Shown piece by piece: positions 5,979 to 6,729 of a stretch of 6,729 nt of DNA (position 1 is the stretch's first letter; every line of letters starts with the position of its first letter). The notes below the pieces were generated by a model. The model had not been told where the DNA came from and ran no database searches. It was given only the letters and a program-made list of their open reading frames with translations. Position numbers and translations under genes: made by a program. Source of the stretch: an uncultured Halomicronema sp. (GTDB taxonomy: Bacteria > Cyanobacteriota > Cyanobacteriia > Phormidesmidales > Phormidesmidaceae); assembly GCA_937897665.1 (NCBI GenBank), contig CALCPB010000067.1, forward strand, positions 1-6,729, written 5' to 3'.

Positions 5979-6729
5979 ATGAATACTGCCGAGCTGCTGG
6001 TGCGCTGTTTAGAAAATGAAGGGGTCGAATACATTTTTGGCGTGCCCGGAGAAGAAAACCTGGCCGTTCTGCAGGCGCTCAAATCCTCATCGATTCAGTT
6101 TGTGACGACCCGCCACGAGCAGGGAGCGGCCTTTATGGCCGACGTCTATGGTCGCCTCACCGGCAAGGCGGGGGTGTGTCTATCCACCCTGGGGCCGGGG
6201 GCGACGAACTTGATGACCGGTGTGGCCGACGCCAACCTCGACTGCGCGCCGCTGGTGGCCATTACCGGTCAGGTGGGCACCGATCGCATGCATATCGAGT
6301 CGCACCAGTATCTTGATCTGGTGGCGATGTTTTCACCGGTGACTAAGTGGAACGCGCAGATTGTGCGGCCCAGCATCACGCCCGAGATTGTGCGCAAGGC
6401 CTTCAAACTGGCCCAGACGGAGAAACCGGGCGCGGTGCACATTGATCTGCCGGAAAACATTGCTGAGATGGCGGTGACGGGGCAGCCACTGCGGCGGGAT
6501 GGCCAAGACAAGTCTGAAGCCTCGCTGCAGAGCATTAAGCAGGCGGCGAAGGCGATCGCCCAGGCGACGAATCCGCTGATTTTGGTGGGCAACGGCGCAA
6601 TTCGGGCCCAGGCTAGCGAGGCGCTACTGCGGTTTGCGACGGGGCTCCACATTCCTGTGGTGAATACGTTTATGGGCAAGGGTATGCTGCCCTACACCCA
6701 TCCGCTGGCCCTGTGGACCTTTGGCCTGC
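5979..6729 (+). CDS. ThDP-dependent 2-oxoglutarate decarboxylase (acetolactate synthase-like), 3' end beyond window
   Basis: Partial: 250 codons are visible and the frame is open at the window edge; relatives have about 550 residues. Translation from the ATG at 5979 begins MNTAELLVRCLENEGVEY. The N-terminal thiamine-diphosphate domain (about 1-170) has GVPGEEN (21-27), the cofactor-activating glutamate E47 in RHEQGAAFMAD, and STLGPGATNL (69-78). The start of the central domain is at about 185-250 (NPLILVGNGAIR). The fold is that of IlvB, and automatic annotation would probably say acetolactate synthase. However, PGEEN replaces the PGG or PGA seen in anabolic or catabolic acetolactate synthases, and no small-subunit gene is nearby. 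Being directly behind the SSADH gene matches the Synechococcus PCC 7002 pair shown to convert 2-oxoglutarate to succinate. AAGGA (5964-5968) serves as ribosome binding site; an ATG at 5969 is in another frame. The family is certain, the substrate inferred. Confidence 0.82.
   Translation, partial: MNTAELLVRCLENEGVEYIFGVPGEENLAVLQALKSSSIQFVTTRHEQGAAFMADVYGRLTGKAGVCLSTLGPGATNLMTGVADANLDCAPLVAITGQVGTDRMHIESHQYLDLVAMFSPVTKWNAQIVRPSITPEIVRKAFKLAQTEKPGAVHIDLPENIAEMAVTGQPLRRDGQDKSEASLQSIKQAAKAIAQATNPLILVGNGAIRAQASEALLRFATGLHIPVVNTFMGKGMLPYTHPLALWTFGL

Noticed and set aside
1..6729. Mobile element, CRISPR array, defence cluster or other novel multi-gene system
   Set aside because: No transposase or integrase, no regular direct repeats, no terminal repeats or target duplications; all sizeable genes belong to known housekeeping or photosynthetic families.

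Overview
This window comes from a cyanobacterial chromosome. Three things point there: the photosystem II genes psbH and psbN, a cyanobacterial-type SdhA, and twelve exact copies of the HIP1 octamer GCGATCGC in 6.7 kb, where chance would give well under one. The DNA is moderately GC-rich. Together with HIP1 this argues against Prochlorococcus-type genomes and fits a freshwater or filamentous (Leptolyngbya-like) lineage, but the genus is inference only.

Left part (1-1921): pth (peptidyl-tRNA hydrolase), tatA (Tat translocase) and psbH (PSII subunit) all run leftwards, and psbN runs rightwards from a short AT-rich divergent region shared with psbH. A perfect 13-bp hairpin followed by a T-rich stretch ends the psbH transcript before tatA. 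A long hairpin spans the stop codon of pth. About 320 bp without a convincing gene separates tatA from pth.

Right part (2111-6729): sdhA (succinate dehydrogenase flavoprotein) runs leftwards, convergent with psbN. Across a roughly 500-bp intergenic region, an NADP-type succinic semialdehyde dehydrogenase gene (gabD-like) and a thiamine-diphosphate enzyme gene run rightwards. The last gene is cut off by the window end. It looks like an acetolactate synthase, but its sequence fits the cyanobacterial 2-oxoglutarate decarboxylase group.

Together the right-hand genes encode consecutive reactions: 2-oxoglutarate to succinic semialdehyde, then to succinate, then (SdhA) to fumarate. This is the cyanobacterial route that closes the TCA cycle without 2-oxoglutarate dehydrogenase. 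The route itself is known. The head-to-head arrangement with sdhA, with a perfect CCCCCAAT/ATTGGGGG dyad in the shared control region, is the most interesting feature here. I see no mobile element, CRISPR array, tRNA, rRNA, or defence or biosynthetic system of a new kind.
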